Notes under the pieces: model-generated | The model's database searches: none | Told to the model about the DNA's origin: nothing | What the model saw: only the letters and a program-made list of their open reading frames with translations | Made by a program: the position numbers and the translations under genes | Shown here: positions 25,476 to 35,255 of the stretch, piece after piece | How positions within the stretch are numbered: position 1 is the stretch's first letter | How the letters are laid out: each line of letters begins with the position of its first letter | Assembly (NCBI GenBank): GCA_964606575.1 | Contig: CAZSHA010000003.1 | Coordinates: 1 to 64,000 of the forward strand | Length of the DNA: 64,000 bases | Origin: RGIG4576 sp964606575 | GTDB taxonomy: Bacteria > Bacteroidota > Bacteroidia > Bacteroidales > Muribaculaceae | Direction of reading: 5' to 3'

Positions 25476-27161
25476 ATGGCTGACGACAAAAAGGTTATAT
25501 TCTCAATGGTGGGAGTAAGCAAGATATTCCCTCCACAAAAACAAGTTTTAAAAAATATCTACCTATCATTCTTCTATGGAGCTAAAATAGGTATCATCGG
25601 CTTAAACGGTTCTGGTAAATCTACTCTTTTGAAGATTATAGCTGGTATAGACAATCAATATCAAGGAGAAGTAGTTTTCTCACCCGGATATTCTGTAGGC
25701 TATTTTGAGCAAGAGCCAAAACTTGACCCTGAAAAAACCGTGAAAGAAATAGTGCAAGAAGGTATGCAACCTACGCTTGACCTACTTGCCGAGTTTGATA
25801 AAGTGAACGAAAGTTTCGGCGACCCAGACGTTCTTGAAGACCCTGAGAAAATGGATAAGCTCATTGCCCGTCAAGCCGAACTACAAGACAAGCTAGATGC
25901 AATAGATGCATGGAATCTTGACAACAAATTGGAACGGGCTATGGATGCGTTAAGATGCCCACCGGAAGACCAGCTTGTAGGCACTCTTTCTGGAGGAGAA
26001 CGTCGCCGTGTAGCTCTTTGCCGATTATTACTGCAACAACCTGACATCCTTCTACTAGATGAGCCTACCAACCACCTTGACGCAGAATCTATCGACTGGT
26101 TGGAACAGCATTTGCAACAATATCCTGGAACCGTCATAGCAGTAACACACGACCGTTACTTCCTTGACCACGTCGCAGGCTGGATTCTTGAGTTAGACCG
26201 TGGCGAGGGTATTCCTTGGAAAGGTAACTATTCTTCATGGCTAGACCAGAAGACAAAGAGAATGGCACAAGAGGAAAAGCAAGCAAGCAAACGCCGCAAG
26301 ACTCTAGAACGGGAACTTGAATGGGTGCGTATGGCTCCTAAAGCACGACAAGCCAAAGGCAAAGCACGACTTTCATCTTATGACAGACTTCTTAACGAAG
26401 ACCAAAAGGAACGTGAAGAAAAACTTGAAATATTCATCCCTAACGGTCCTCGCCTAGGAAACAAAGTGATTGAAGCCCAACACGTAGCTAAAGCGTTTGG
26501 AGATAAGGTGTTATTTGACGACCTTAATTTCATGTTGCCACCAAATGGTATTGTAGGCATAATAGGACCTAACGGAGCAGGAAAGACCACCATGTTCCGC
26601 CTTATCATGGGATTGGAAAAAGCCGACAAAGGCACTTTTGACATAGGGGAAACAGTGAAAGTGGCATACGTGGATCAAACTCACAAAGATTTACATCCCG
26701 AAAGCACAGTTTATCAAGTTCTTTCACAAGGAAATGAAACTTTCCGTATGGGAGGACGTGAAATGAACGCAAGAGCCTATCTCTCTAAATTCAACTTCAC
26801 AGGAGCCGACCAAGAGAAAAAAATCGGAATGCTATCGGGTGGTGAACGCAACCGCTTACACTTAGCAATGGCACTGAAAGAAGAAGGCAACGTGCTACTA
26901 CTAGATGAGCCAACCAATGATATTGACGTAAATACATTGAGAGCATTGGAAGAAGGTTTGGAGAACTTTGCTGGATGTGCCGTAATCATCTCGCACGACC
27001 GCTGGTTCTTAGACCGCATCTGCACACACATTCTTGCATTTGAAGGTGATAGCAAGGTATTCTATTACGAAGGTTCTTATTCCGACTATGAAGAAAACAA
27101 AAAGGCTCGATTAGGCGATACAGAACCTCACCGCATAAGATACAAGAAACTAATTGAATAA
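25476..27161 (+). CDS. ettA: ABC-F protein EttA, energy-dependent translational throttle
   Basis: A soluble tandem-ATPase ABC-F protein that binds the ribosomal E site and gates elongation according to ATP/ADP. The 561 residues match EttA. Nucleotide domain 1 has Walker A GLNGSGKS and signature LSGGERRR; domain 2 has GPNGAGKT and LSGGERNR; both have LLDEPTNHLD- or LLDEPTNDID-type Walker B motifs. The EttA-type arm insertion (about 90-145) and the P-site tRNA-interacting linker (about 240-325, rich in Arg and Lys) are present. No membrane segments. It follows def and ends at a strong terminator. Confidence 0.95.
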   Translation: MADDKKVIFSMVGVSKIFPPQKQVLKNIYLSFFYGAKIGIIGLNGSGKSTLLKIIAGIDNQYQGEVVFSPGYSVGYFEQEPKLDPEKTVKEIVQEGMQPTLDLLAEFDKVNESFGDPDVLEDPEKMDKLIARQAELQDKLDAIDAWNLDNKLERAMDALRCPPEDQLVGTLSGGERRRVALCRLLLQQPDILLLDEPTNHLDAESIDWLEQHLQQYPGTVIAVTHDRYFLDHVAGWILELDRGEGIPWKGNYSSWLDQKTKRMAQEEKQASKRRKTLERELEWVRMAPKARQAKGKARLSSYDRLLNEDQKEREEKLEIFIPNGPRLGNKVIEAQHVAKAFGDKVLFDDLNFMLPPNGIVGIIGPNGAGKTTMFRLIMGLEKADKGTFDIGETVKVAYVDQTHKDLHPESTVYQVLSQGNETFRMGGREMNARAYLSKFNFTGADQEKKIGMLSGGERNRLHLAMALKEEGNVLLLDEPTNDIDVNTLRALEEGLENFAGCAVIISHDRWFLDRICTHILAFEGDSKVFYYEGSYSDYEENKKARLGDTEPHRIRYKKLIE

Positions 27162-27185
27162 TACGCTCAAAACGAATCTATAAAT

Positions 27186-27212
27186 AAAGGCTGTCACCAC
27201 GACAGCCTTTAT
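27186..27212 (+). terminator. Terminator after ettA
   Basis: A perfect 10-bp stem AAAGGCTGTC (27186-27195) with GACAGCCTTT (27201-27210) and a five-base loop. The T-tract is short. Confidence 0.75.
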
Positions 27213-27382
27213 CATTACTTAAATCCTAAAACTAATCCTTATAAAAACACAGTGCAAATATAGTAATTCATCCATAAAACACGTGTCTGATTCAAACGGT
27301 TCACATCTTAACTTTTTTTTGCACTGTATTACAAATAGAATTTGTAATTTTACAATCGTATTACAATATAGTGACATGAGAT

Positions 27383-28105
27383 ATGGGAACTAGAATTCTT
27401 ATTGTTGATGACGAACACGAAATTTGCGAGATTTTAAAATACAATCTCCAAATAGAGGGCTACGAAGTTGACGTAGCTTATAGCGCAACCGAAGCCCTTA
27501 GCTATAATCTTGCATCTTATTCATTAATTATCTTGGATATAATGATGAATAACATTAACGGATTTGAATTAGCAAAACGTTTGAAAAACGACCCTAGCAC
27601 CGAGTTTATACCTATCATATTCTGCTCAGCTCTAAGTGGAGAAGACGAGCATATAATGGGGCTTAACATCGGAGCTGACGATTATATTACCAAACCATTT
27701 CGTACTCGTGAGGTTATAGCCAGAGTGAGAAGCGTGCTTAGACGTTCTAATGTTACAAAAATATTAACAAGCCAACGCCAAGCCGCATCACACAACAATT
27801 TCGCACCCGATTTGAGTTACCGTACGTTACGCATTGACCAAAACACAAAACAATGCTACATAAACGGAACGCCTATCAATCTCACAAAGACTGAATATGA
27901 ATTGCTGGTGTTCTTCTTGACACATAAAAACAGCATTTACACAAGAAAAGAGTTGCTTCTTAAAATATGGGACAACTCTACCAATGTTTCCAACCGTACA
28001 ATTGACACCAACATAACCCGACTTCGCAAGAAGCTAGGAGATTATGGAAGTTGCATAACTACACGTCTTGGCTATGGATATGGATTTCAAGAAGTTATTA
28101 TATGA
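27383..28105 (+). CDS. rprY: OmpR-family response regulator, RprY-like
   Basis: A 240-residue regulator: receiver domain about 1-120 (IVDDEHEICEIL, phospho-acceptor in LIILDIMMNN, Lys in ITKPF) and a winged-helix OmpR/PhoB DNA-binding domain about 140-238 (LTKTEYELLVFF, VSNRTIDTNITRLRKKLG). The N-terminal sequence resembles RprY of Bacteroides fragilis, partner of the RprX kinase. The symbol rests on remembered similarity and gene order. The kinase starts right after it. Confidence 0.85.
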   Translation: MGTRILIVDDEHEICEILKYNLQIEGYEVDVAYSATEALSYNLASYSLIILDIMMNNINGFELAKRLKNDPSTEFIPIIFCSALSGEDEHIMGLNIGADDYITKPFRTREVIARVRSVLRRSNVTKILTSQRQAASHNNFAPDLSYRTLRIDQNTKQCYINGTPINLTKTEYELLVFFLTHKNSIYTRKELLLKIWDNSTNVSNRTIDTNITRLRKKLGDYGSCITTRLGYGYGFQEVII

Positions 28106-28106
28106 G

Positions 28107-29573
28107 ATGCCTAATAGGTTCTTTTATCTCATCATAACTGTTTTTTGGCTTGTCATTGGCTCGCTCATCTTCTTGTACTGGAACAAATATTCAGCAACCA
28201 ACTTCAATACGGCAAGAAAACAAATACAGATTGTAAACAATTATATGCTTACAATCAACCCCGATGACACCACACGATTGATCACATCATCGGAGGCTCT
28301 TATCAACAACAATAATGAAACTCCTATTGACAAGTTGTTTTATACCATATACGACACAAAGGGAGATGTGTTATTCTCCAACACCAACTCAAAAAAGAAT
28401 CTGAAAGTACCTTCTATAGACAAACTTAACGCAGTAGTTAAAGAAGGTACTACATTCTATCAGAGCAAATATAGAACTTATTATGACCCCGTTCTGCAAC
28501 AAGAATGCCTAATCACATCAACTTACTCACCCAAAGCAGGCAGAATTATTGTATCGGAAGCGCCAATCAAAGACATATTAAGCCTTAACAACTTCATAAC
28601 TAAATTTTCAATAGAACTTATTATAATCATAGTATTATCAATCTTGGGAGTAATTTGCATCATAATGCTACACAAGCATTTAAGCAATATAGCACGTGTG
28701 AAGAAACATCTGAATATACTAAAAGAGAAAAATGATATTATAGAATACAGAGATAGATACAAAAGCGATATAAATGACATACTCCATGATTTATACGCCA
28801 TTTACAAAACTAAAATCAACATAATCGAACAAAAAGATAAAGAGCGGGAAAAATCTATATTAGACGAGAAAAACAGACTGCACTCAAAACGAATGCTCGC
28901 CAACAATCTAAATCATGAAATTAAAACACCTATCGGCATAATTATAGGTTACCTAGATACGCTTATCAACCATCCTAGCATAGACAACAGCACAAAAACA
29001 CAATTCTTGAAAAAATGCCTTTTCAATGCACAACGCCTTCAAAATATGGTGGTTAACATTGCTATGATCAACCGCATTGAGGACGGAAGCAGTTCTATTG
29101 CATTAGAGGAAACTAATATATGGGAAATAGCCAACCTTGTAAAAGAAGACTTAAAGTTCACTATATCAGAGAACAATATGGCATTCTCAATATCCGTAGA
29201 ACCAGACACATACGTGATGTCAAACGAGATGCTGCTATATAATATCCTCAGCAACCTAGTTAAAAACAGCTGTTTATATTCAGGAGGAACTAATATAACA
29301 CTTAAAACCGTCAAGACAACCGAATCTATTATAACCTTCTCATTCAGCGATAATGGAAAAGGTGTCCCAGCTGAAGCCATACCAAGACTTTTCGACCGCT
29401 TCTATAGACTTGAGCAAGACAAAAGCATGCTACACGGCACAGGGCTTGGATTGCCTATCGTAAAAGAATCTATCAACTTATGCGGTGGAAATATAAGCGT
29501 TGATAACCGTATAGGTGGCGGACTTGAATACACATTCTCATTGCCGATAACATATAATTCCCTCTCCGAATAA
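28107..29573 (+). CDS. rprX: Membrane sensor histidine kinase, RprX-like
   Basis: A 488-residue kinase. The ATG at 28107, one base after the regulator's stop, gives a membrane segment at about 7-27, whereas a start at 28068 would overlap the regulator by 38 bases. A periplasmic domain (about 30-170) and a second span (about 173-195) are followed by a coiled linker, HisKA with NHEIKTPIG, and HATPase motifs SNLVKNS, DNGKGVP and GTGLGLPI. In Bacteroides, RprX/RprY was found through tetracycline-resistance regulation and is linked to central functions. It ends 11 bases before a convergent gene, with no clear terminator. Confidence 0.85.
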   Translation: MPNRFFYLIITVFWLVIGSLIFLYWNKYSATNFNTARKQIQIVNNYMLTINPDDTTRLITSSEALINNNNETPIDKLFYTIYDTKGDVLFSNTNSKKNLKVPSIDKLNAVVKEGTTFYQSKYRTYYDPVLQQECLITSTYSPKAGRIIVSEAPIKDILSLNNFITKFSIELIIIIVLSILGVICIIMLHKHLSNIARVKKHLNILKEKNDIIEYRDRYKSDINDILHDLYAIYKTKINIIEQKDKEREKSILDEKNRLHSKRMLANNLNHEIKTPIGIIIGYLDTLINHPSIDNSTKTQFLKKCLFNAQRLQNMVVNIAMINRIEDGSSSIALEETNIWEIANLVKEDLKFTISENNMAFSISVEPDTYVMSNEMLLYNILSNLVKNSCLYSGGTNITLKTVKTTESIITFSFSDNGKGVPAEAIPRLFDRFYRLEQDKSMLHGTGLGLPIVKESINLCGGNISVDNRIGGGLEYTFSLPITYNSLSE

Positions 29574-29584
29574 TGAGGTTTGCT

Positions 29585-30511
29585 TTAATCGCAACGCTCA
29601 CTTCCTTGGCGAGTGGAAGTAGAACGTATTTTATTCATCAACAAGTTAGTAAATTCATAATTTTTCAATCCCCAACGCGGTGATACAAGCAAATGTTCTG
29701 GAGATTGAGAAACAAAACGCTCAACAGCAATCCGAGGTGACAACCGACGCAAAAACGCCAAGCAAACATCAATATATTCTTCAGCGCTCCATTGCATCAC
29801 CCTAACTTCTCCATTCACAACCTGGCTCATTAATTTCGTGCCTTTTATCAACTGCATTTGATGTAATTTCACAGTATCAATCGGCAAATGCGACACGGCA
29901 TCAGCTGTGCTTAATATATCGCTTATATCCTCATTTGGCAGTCCTAAAATCAAATGTATTCCACATAAAATACCATGCGATTTTGTACGATTAACAGCAT
30001 CAACTGCATCTTCCCACAAATGTCCCCTATTTATCACCTTCAAGGTATCATTTTTTGAACTTTCCACACCATACTCTACAAGCACGAAACACCTCTCGCA
30101 CAAGTTTTCTAGGTAATCCAACAATTCCTCGGGCATACAATCGGGACGTGTACCTATTACCAATCCCACAACATCATCAACAGCCAAAGCCTCTTCATAA
30201 AGCGCTTTCAACCTTGATATTTCTGCATAAGTATTGGTATAAGCCTGAAAATAAGCGAGATATTTCATTTGCGGATATTTTCGAGAAAAAAAACGCTTTC
30301 CTTCTTCCAATTGCTCCGCTACGCTTTTTATAGGTTTGCAGTAATCAGGGTTAAATGTCTGATTATTGCAATAAGTACATCCCCCAACGCCCTTTTTCCC
30401 ATCACGGTTAGGACATGTGAACCCCGCATTTACCGAAATTTTTTGAACCTTATAAGGAAAATGGCGGCCTAAAAATTCAGAAAAATCGTAATAACCCTTT
30501 TCTTCACTCAC
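29585..30511 (-). CDS. Radical SAM protein of the TIGR01212 (YhcC-like) family
   Basis: A 308-residue radical SAM enzyme. The cluster cysteines lie in GFTCPNRDGKKGVGGCTYC near residues 28-47, a longer first spacing typical of TIGR01212. The reaction is not established. It uses a GTG start at 30511 that overlaps the aroC stop in a four-base GTGA arrangement, so it is translationally coupled to aroC. The linkage with chorismate synthase is common in Bacteroidales, but I know no functional reason for it. Confidence 0.88.
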   Translation of the reverse strand: MSEEKGYYDFSEFLGRHFPYKVQKISVNAGFTCPNRDGKKGVGGCTYCNNQTFNPDYCKPIKSVAEQLEEGKRFFSRKYPQMKYLAYFQAYTNTYAEISRLKALYEEALAVDDVVGLVIGTRPDCMPEELLDYLENLCERCFVLVEYGVESSKNDTLKVINRGHLWEDAVDAVNRTKSHGILCGIHLILGLPNEDISDILSTADAVSHLPIDTVKLHQMQLIKGTKLMSQVVNGEVRVMQWSAEEYIDVCLAFLRRLSPRIAVERFVSQSPEHLLVSPRWGLKNYEFTNLLMNKIRSTSTRQGSERCD

Positions 30512-31584
30512 AGCTTTGTTGCCTTATTCATCAAATAATTGTCTAATAGCACCATCGCCGTCATAGCCTCTACTATAGGCACAGCACGAGGCAACACGCA
30601 TGGATCATGGCGACCCTTGGCATGCAACACTATACTATTGCCATCGGCATCAATCGTATCTACTTCACGCAACAACGTAGCTACCGGTTTAAATGCTACT
30701 CTAAAATAAACATCCTCACCGTTTGATATTCCGCCTTGTATTCCGCCAGAATTATTGGTCAAGGTAGACACTACTCCATCCTTAGCAACAAAAGCATCGT
30801 TCACCTCACTGCCACGTTTCTCTGCAAAATCAAAACCTAATCCATATTCAAATCCTTTAACCGCATTTATGCTAAGCATAGCAGCACCCAATTGAGCATG
30901 CAACTTACCAAACACAGGCTCACCTAGACCAACAGGAACTCCTTTAGCCACACATGTAATCACGCCTCCAATGGTGTCACCCTCTTTCTTAACCTCGCTT
31001 ATAAGCTCTATCATATCATTAGCCCTAGCGGCATCTGGGCAACGCACAATATTTGTTTCAATATTAGACTTGTCATAAAGCCTATAATCATTTTCCAATT
31101 TAATATGTCCCACCTGTGATGTGTAAGCATACACATCTATTCCCAATTGTTCCAAGGCTTGGCGTGCAAATGCCCCTGCAACTACACGGGCTGCCGTTTC
31201 ACGTGCCGACGAACGGCCTCCACCACGATAATCACGAATACCATACTTTGATGTATAAGTATAATCAGCATGGGAGGGACGGAAAGCATCCTTTATATTA
31301 GAATAATCATTTGAATGTTGATTATTATTCTCAATAACAAAACCAATCGACGTACCAGTTGTTACCCCATCAAACACGCCCGATAGTATTTTCACCTTAT
31401 CGCTCTCGTTACGTGCTGTAACAATTGACGACTGACCTGGACGACGCCGATCCAATTCTTGTTGCACACGCTCCACATCTATACTAACTCCAGCAGGCAT
31501 TCCATCGATCACACCACCTATAGCAGTGCCATGTGATTCTCCGAAGCTAGTCAAACTGTATATCGTTCCTATTCTATTTCTCAT
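30508..31584 (-). CDS. aroC: Chorismate synthase
   Basis: The last step of the shikimate pathway: 5-enolpyruvylshikimate-3-phosphate to chorismate, needing reduced FMN. The 358 residues are standard. Signatures are visible: GESHGTAIGGVIDGMPAG near the N terminus, RRPGQS, RGGGRSSARETAARV, and GGIQGGISNGEDV. It lies 11 bases after the YbaK-like gene and overlaps the radical SAM gene, a three-gene leftward operon. Confidence 0.97.
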   Translation of the reverse strand: MRNRIGTIYSLTSFGESHGTAIGGVIDGMPAGVSIDVERVQQELDRRRPGQSSIVTARNESDKVKILSGVFDGVTTGTSIGFVIENNNQHSNDYSNIKDAFRPSHADYTYTSKYGIRDYRGGGRSSARETAARVVAGAFARQALEQLGIDVYAYTSQVGHIKLENDYRLYDKSNIETNIVRCPDAARANDMIELISEVKKEGDTIGGVITCVAKGVPVGLGEPVFGKLHAQLGAAMLSINAVKGFEYGLGFDFAEKRGSEVNDAFVAKDGVVSTLTNNSGGIQGGISNGEDVYFRVAFKPVATLLREVDTIDADGNSIVLHAKGRHDPCVLPRAVPIVEAMTAMVLLDNYLMNKATKL

Positions 31585-31595
31585 CAGAATGTATT

Positions 31596-32081
31596 TTATT
31601 CATTATCTGTAAGGTCGGCTAGTTCAGCACGCACATATTCGACAAGTTCTTTAGGACTTATCTTCAACTGCAAACCTCTAACGCCAGCACTCACATATAT
31701 ATATTCAAACTGTTCACACGAATTATTAAAATATGTCGGAAAAGCCTTTTTCATTCCGACAGGAGAACAACCGCCCCTGATATATCCAGTTGTTGGAAGT
31801 AATTCCTTCATTGGAATTAAATCTGCTTTCTTATTACCGCTCACCTTAGCCGCTTTTTTCAAGTTCACTTCCTCGTCACCGGGTATAACACAAACGAAAT
31901 ATCCATTTTTATCGCCACGTAGCACTAATGTTTTAAACACTTGCTTGATATTCTCGCCCAACTGTTCAGCTATATGCGTAGCAGCTAAGTCGTTTTCATC
32001 AACCACGTATGGCACCAACTCATACTTTATCTTAGCCTTATCAAGCAACCTTGCCACATTTGTTTTGTTTATCCCTGCCAT
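31596..32081 (-). CDS. ybaK: Cys-tRNA(Pro)/Cys-tRNA(Cys) deacylase, YbaK/EbsC family
   Basis: A free-standing tRNA-editing protein that hydrolyses mischarged Cys-tRNA(Pro). The YbaK fold is evident from VFKTLVLRGDK, VIPGDEEVNLKKAAK and TGYIRGGCSPVGMKK. I place the start at 32081 (MAGINKTNVARLLD, 161 residues), which fits the family N terminus; an ATG at 32117 would add 12 residues and is also possible. It is first in the operon with aroC and the radical SAM gene. Confidence 0.88.
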   Translation of the reverse strand: MAGINKTNVARLLDKAKIKYELVPYVVDENDLAATHIAEQLGENIKQVFKTLVLRGDKNGYFVCVIPGDEEVNLKKAAKVSGNKKADLIPMKELLPTTGYIRGGCSPVGMKKAFPTYFNNSCEQFEYIYVSAGVRGLQLKISPKELVEYVRAELADLTDNE

Positions 32082-32130
32082 ATCACAAGCAATAAAGCAC
32101 TTTTTATTAATAAACATATTAATCTAATTG

Positions 32131-32138
32131 CAAAAATA
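32131..32138 (-). promoter_or_regulatory. -7 box for the ybaK-aroC-radical SAM operon
   Basis: Read leftward, TATTTTTG matches TAnnTTTG. Transcription would start near 32124. The -33 box is not clear at the normal spacing. Confidence 0.45.
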
Positions 32139-32164
32139 ACTATTTAATTATAAATATACATCAC

Positions 32165-32193
32165 AAAAAAGCCGCACTTTGCAAAAGTGCGGC
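32165..32193 (-). terminator. Terminator of rho
   Basis: A perfect 10-bp GC-rich stem (32171-32180 with 32184-32193), 3-base loop, and six T on the leftward strand (32165-32170). Confidence 0.9.
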
Positions 32194-32228
32194 ATATTCA
32201 ACTATATAAAACTATCAATATTCGTTTT

Positions 32229-34256
32229 CTAGTCATTCATTGTGAGAAGCAATTCCTCATTTGAGCGAGTCCGCTCCATTTTATCTTTGATGAACTCCAT
32301 CGCTTCCAACGATGTGCGGTCTCCTAAGAATCGACGAAGAATCCACATTCGGTTCAAAGTGTCTTGATTCAACAGCAAGTCGTCACGTCGAGTGCTTGAA
32401 GCAATAATATCTACAGCCGGGAATATGCGTTTATTAGACAACTTGCGATCAAGTTGAAGTTCCATATTACCAGTTCCCTTAAATTCTTCAAAAATTACTT
32501 CATCCATCTTAGAGCCTGTTTCTATTAGGGCTGTAGCTATTATAGTCAAACTACCTCCATTCTCAATGTTACGGGCAGCACCAAAGAAACGTTTTGGGCG
32601 TTGAAGCGCATTAGCATCAACACCCCCCGAAAGGATCTTGCCCGATGCAGGAGAAACAGTATTATAGGCACGTGCCAATCGTGTTATTGAGTCAAGCAGA
32701 ATCACTACATCATGACCACATTCCACCATGCGTTTAGCCTTTTCAAGAACCAATCCAGCAATCTTCACATGGCGTTCTGCAGGTTCATCAAATGTAGATG
32801 CGATAACCTCGGCATTAACGCTCCTAGCCATGTCGGTCACTTCCTCTGGGCGCTCGTCTATCAATAGAATCATCATGTAAGTATCAGGATGATTTTCCGC
32901 AATAGCATTAGCTATATCTTTTAGCAACACTGTCTTACCAGTCTTAGGAGGGGCAACAATCAAGCCGCGTTGTCCTTTTCCTATTGGAGCAAACATATCA
33001 ACCACACGAGTAGACAAGTTACATGTTTTTCCGCTTGTCAAATCAAATTTTTCGTCTGGGAACAACGGCACTAAATGCTCAAAAGGAATACGGTCACGAA
33101 TAAATTCAGGAGTTCTTCCGTTAACTGACTCTATACGGCTCAACGGGAAATATTTCTCCCCTTCTTTGGGTGGACGTATAAAACCCTCAACCACATCACC
33201 AGTTTTCAAACCATTATTCTTTATTTGCGATTGCGACACATATATGTCATCTGGCGAAGTTAAATAATTATAGTCGCTTGAACGTAAGAATCCATAACCG
33301 TCAGGCATAACCTCTAGCACGCCTACACCTTTCAAGATTCCGTCAAAGATAAACGTTTCCTCTTGTTGAGTTGGTTGTTCCTGCGTTTGTTGTTGCTTTT
33401 GTTGCTGTTTTTTCTTTTTATTGTTTTTAGATTGTGGAGCAACTGGTTCTGGCTGAGGTGTTGGCTCTTTTATTATTATCGTTGCCTTAGCCGCCTTCTC
33501 TGCCGCTTCTCTCTCTGCCGCTTCACGTTCTTGGCGAGAGCGAGGAGTAAACGTTTTTCGCTCGGCTGTATTGAAGAACATACCCAATGAGAACTCAGGC
33601 TTTTTCACTTCTGCCACTTGTTCCTTCTTTTCTTCATCCGCAACTTCAGACTTAGCAGGTTCTTCTTGTATTGCCTTTGCTTCAGTTTCTACGGTTGCTA
33701 TATCTTGCGCCAAATCTTCTTTTATTGGTTCAACTTGATTTTCAACCTCAACAACAGGCTCTGCAACCGATTCCGATTGAGCTGGCAATGTTTCCGGTTC
33801 TACGCTCTTAGCATTTTCAGGAATCGATAAGATATTTTCAGCCCCACGGACAAATCTCTTACGCTTTTCTTTTTTAGGCTTCAACTCACCTTCCATCACT
33901 GTTTGCGAAGAAACATTCTGTTGTTCGTCATCCGCAGTTGACACCGCTGGTTGCGTTCCTGTTACTGCAACACTTTCGGCTGGTTTGTCTTCTTTCAACG
34001 TTTCCGATGCCTGCAAAGACTCTTCCCGCTTGCCGTCAGCTTGTTTATTTTGCTTCTCGGCAGGTTTTCTTCCTCTTTGTTTTTTTACAGCGACTTTAGC
34101 AACCGATGCTTTCGAACGGTCTATTGCCTGTTGATCAAGAATCTTATAAATCAGCTCATCCTTTTCTATCGAATCTAACTTATTTAGTCCCATAGACTCA
34201 GCTATAGCTTTCAATTCAGATTCTTCTTTAGAGCTTAATTCTGAAATATTATACAT
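32229..34256 (-). CDS. rho: Transcription termination factor Rho with long disordered insertion
   Basis: A hexameric RNA helicase that ends transcription. At 675 residues it is about 250 longer than E. coli Rho. The N-terminal Rho_N (SAP-like) segment covers about 1-45. Residues about 50-305 are a low-complexity region rich in Glu, Lys, Gln, Pro, Ala and Val, including Gln/Lys runs. The RNA-binding OB domain follows (about 305-375: DGYGFLRSSDYNYL), then the ATPase with Walker A APPKTGKT and Walker B VILLDSITRLARAYN, and the Q/R-loop region. In Bacteroides thetaiotaomicron the corresponding disordered region promotes Rho condensates needed for gut fitness (reported work). It has its own promoter and terminator. 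Confidence 0.95.
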   Translation of the reverse strand: MYNISELSSKEESELKAIAESMGLNKLDSIEKDELIYKILDQQAIDRSKASVAKVAVKKQRGRKPAEKQNKQADGKREESLQASETLKEDKPAESVAVTGTQPAVSTADDEQQNVSSQTVMEGELKPKKEKRKRFVRGAENILSIPENAKSVEPETLPAQSESVAEPVVEVENQVEPIKEDLAQDIATVETEAKAIQEEPAKSEVADEEKKEQVAEVKKPEFSLGMFFNTAERKTFTPRSRQEREAAEREAAEKAAKATIIIKEPTPQPEPVAPQSKNNKKKKQQQKQQQTQEQPTQQEETFIFDGILKGVGVLEVMPDGYGFLRSSDYNYLTSPDDIYVSQSQIKNNGLKTGDVVEGFIRPPKEGEKYFPLSRIESVNGRTPEFIRDRIPFEHLVPLFPDEKFDLTSGKTCNLSTRVVDMFAPIGKGQRGLIVAPPKTGKTVLLKDIANAIAENHPDTYMMILLIDERPEEVTDMARSVNAEVIASTFDEPAERHVKIAGLVLEKAKRMVECGHDVVILLDSITRLARAYNTVSPASGKILSGGVDANALQRPKRFFGAARNIENGGSLTIIATALIETGSKMDEVIFEEFKGTGNMELQLDRKLSNKRIFPAVDIIASSTRRDDLLLNQDTLNRMWILRRFLGDRTSLEAMEFIKDKMERTRSNEELLLTMND

Positions 34257-34421
34257 AGATTTATATTAGTGAATTCATTTTTTGTATTGGAGCAATCTCA
34301 AACACCCCAAGACAGAATACATTTTCTAAATGTAAGCTAAAATTGAATATCAGAAATTTAATGGATTGCCATTGCCACCGTCATTGTGCAACGATTGGCA
34401 ACGTTTTTTTGAAATCGGGAA

Positions 34422-34452
34422 CAAATTTACAACTTTTTATTTTAAAAACAAA
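34422..34452 (-). promoter_or_regulatory. Promoter for rho
   Basis: Read leftward, TTTG (complement of 34449-34452), 19 bases, TAAATTTG (complement of 34422-34429). A consensus match; it leaves a leader of about 160 bases. Confidence 0.7.
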
Positions 34453-34509
34453 TTTATATTAAAAAAGTTTCGGCGATTATGCCAAACGATAAATTTATAG
34501 CTACATTTT

Positions 34510-34541
34510 ATTGCTTTTATCAAGTATTTCATATATTTTTG
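34510..34541 (+). promoter_or_regulatory. Promoter for the LPP20-transglutaminase-CHASE2-FecR operon
   Basis: TATTTTTG at 34534-34541 with ATTG at 34510-34513, a 20-base spacer. The leader would be about 85 bases. Confidence 0.55.
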
Positions 34542-34631
34542 TAATAGAAATAGTAGATTTAACAGCACACAACATAAAAACAAACATATAGAGAGAAAAT
34601 TAAATTTAATAATAATTAAACACTATTTATC

Positions 34632-35255
34632 ATGTTAAGGACTAAATTAACTGCTATCTTATTAGCAATCGTTTTTGCATTTTCAGGAGCAGGCGTAACT
34701 ACAGTATACGCTCAAAAAATCTCAAAAGAAGCCAAGAAAGAGGCTAAACGCTTAAAGAAAGAAGGTTGGACTATCATCGCTGGCGGCATTCCTCTAGAAC
34801 GACAAATGGATCGCACTATGGCATTACGCGAAGAGCTTAATGAAGATAACTTTCCTAAATACTTGTTCGGTGTGGGTCAAAGCGTAGCCGAAGCCTACGA
34901 TGCTGCTAGAATGCAAGCTACTGAAGTTGCAAAGCAAGACCTCGCAAAGCAAATCCAAACCGAGTTGACTTCGGAGATAAAGAGTACCATAGCCAACAAC
35001 CAAATCAGTCCAGAAGAGGCTGCTACGGCTGTTGAAGTGATTGAAGCTAGCCGCAGCCTTATCACGCAAAGCATAGGTAGAGTCTTGATTATCACCGACA
35101 TTTATCGTACTCTAGAAAACAAGAACATTGAAGTGCTAATCCGTATCGCCTACGACTCTAACAACATCAAGAAACTTGCGAAGCAAGCTATTCGTAACGA
35201 TATGAGAAAAAGAGGCAACAACATGCACAAAAAACTTGAAGAAATATTGAAATAA
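34632..35255 (+). CDS. Exported LPP20-like protein
   Basis: A 207-residue protein with a cleavable signal peptide (about 1-27, ending VYAQ). The mature part has a basic stretch (KEAKKEAKRLKKEGW), then a domain with FGVGQSVAEAYDAARMQA and repeated Ala-rich helices followed by strands, as in LPP20-type proteins of Bacteroidetes and Campylobacterota. Function unknown; location is periplasm or outer membrane. It is the first gene of a rightward operon of four envelope proteins, 110 bases before the transglutaminase-like gene. The N-terminal part of the DUF4384 protein in the facing operon has a similar Ala-rich pattern. Confidence 0.7.
   Translation: MLRTKLTAILLAIVFAFSGAGVTTVYAQKISKEAKKEAKRLKKEGWTIIAGGIPLERQMDRTMALREELNEDNFPKYLFGVGQSVAEAYDAARMQATEVAKQDLAKQIQTELTSEIKSTIANNQISPEEAATAVEVIEASRSLITQSIGRVLIITDIYRTLENKNIEVLIRIAYDSNNIKKLAKQAIRNDMRKRGNNMHKKLEEILK

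Larger units (their letters stand above)
34257..34631. other. Intergenic region between rho and the LPP20-like gene
   Basis: About 375 AT-rich bases with divergent promoters (34422-34452 leftward, 34510-34541 rightward). The rho leader (about 34257-34415) can form a hairpin from the repeated TTGCCA/TGGCAA elements at about 34366-34412, which may be a site of autoregulation, as rho leaders are in other bacteria. No gene was seen. Confidence 0.5.

Noticed and set aside
34857..35110. Frames antisense to the LPP20-like gene
   Set aside because: Short shadows without support.
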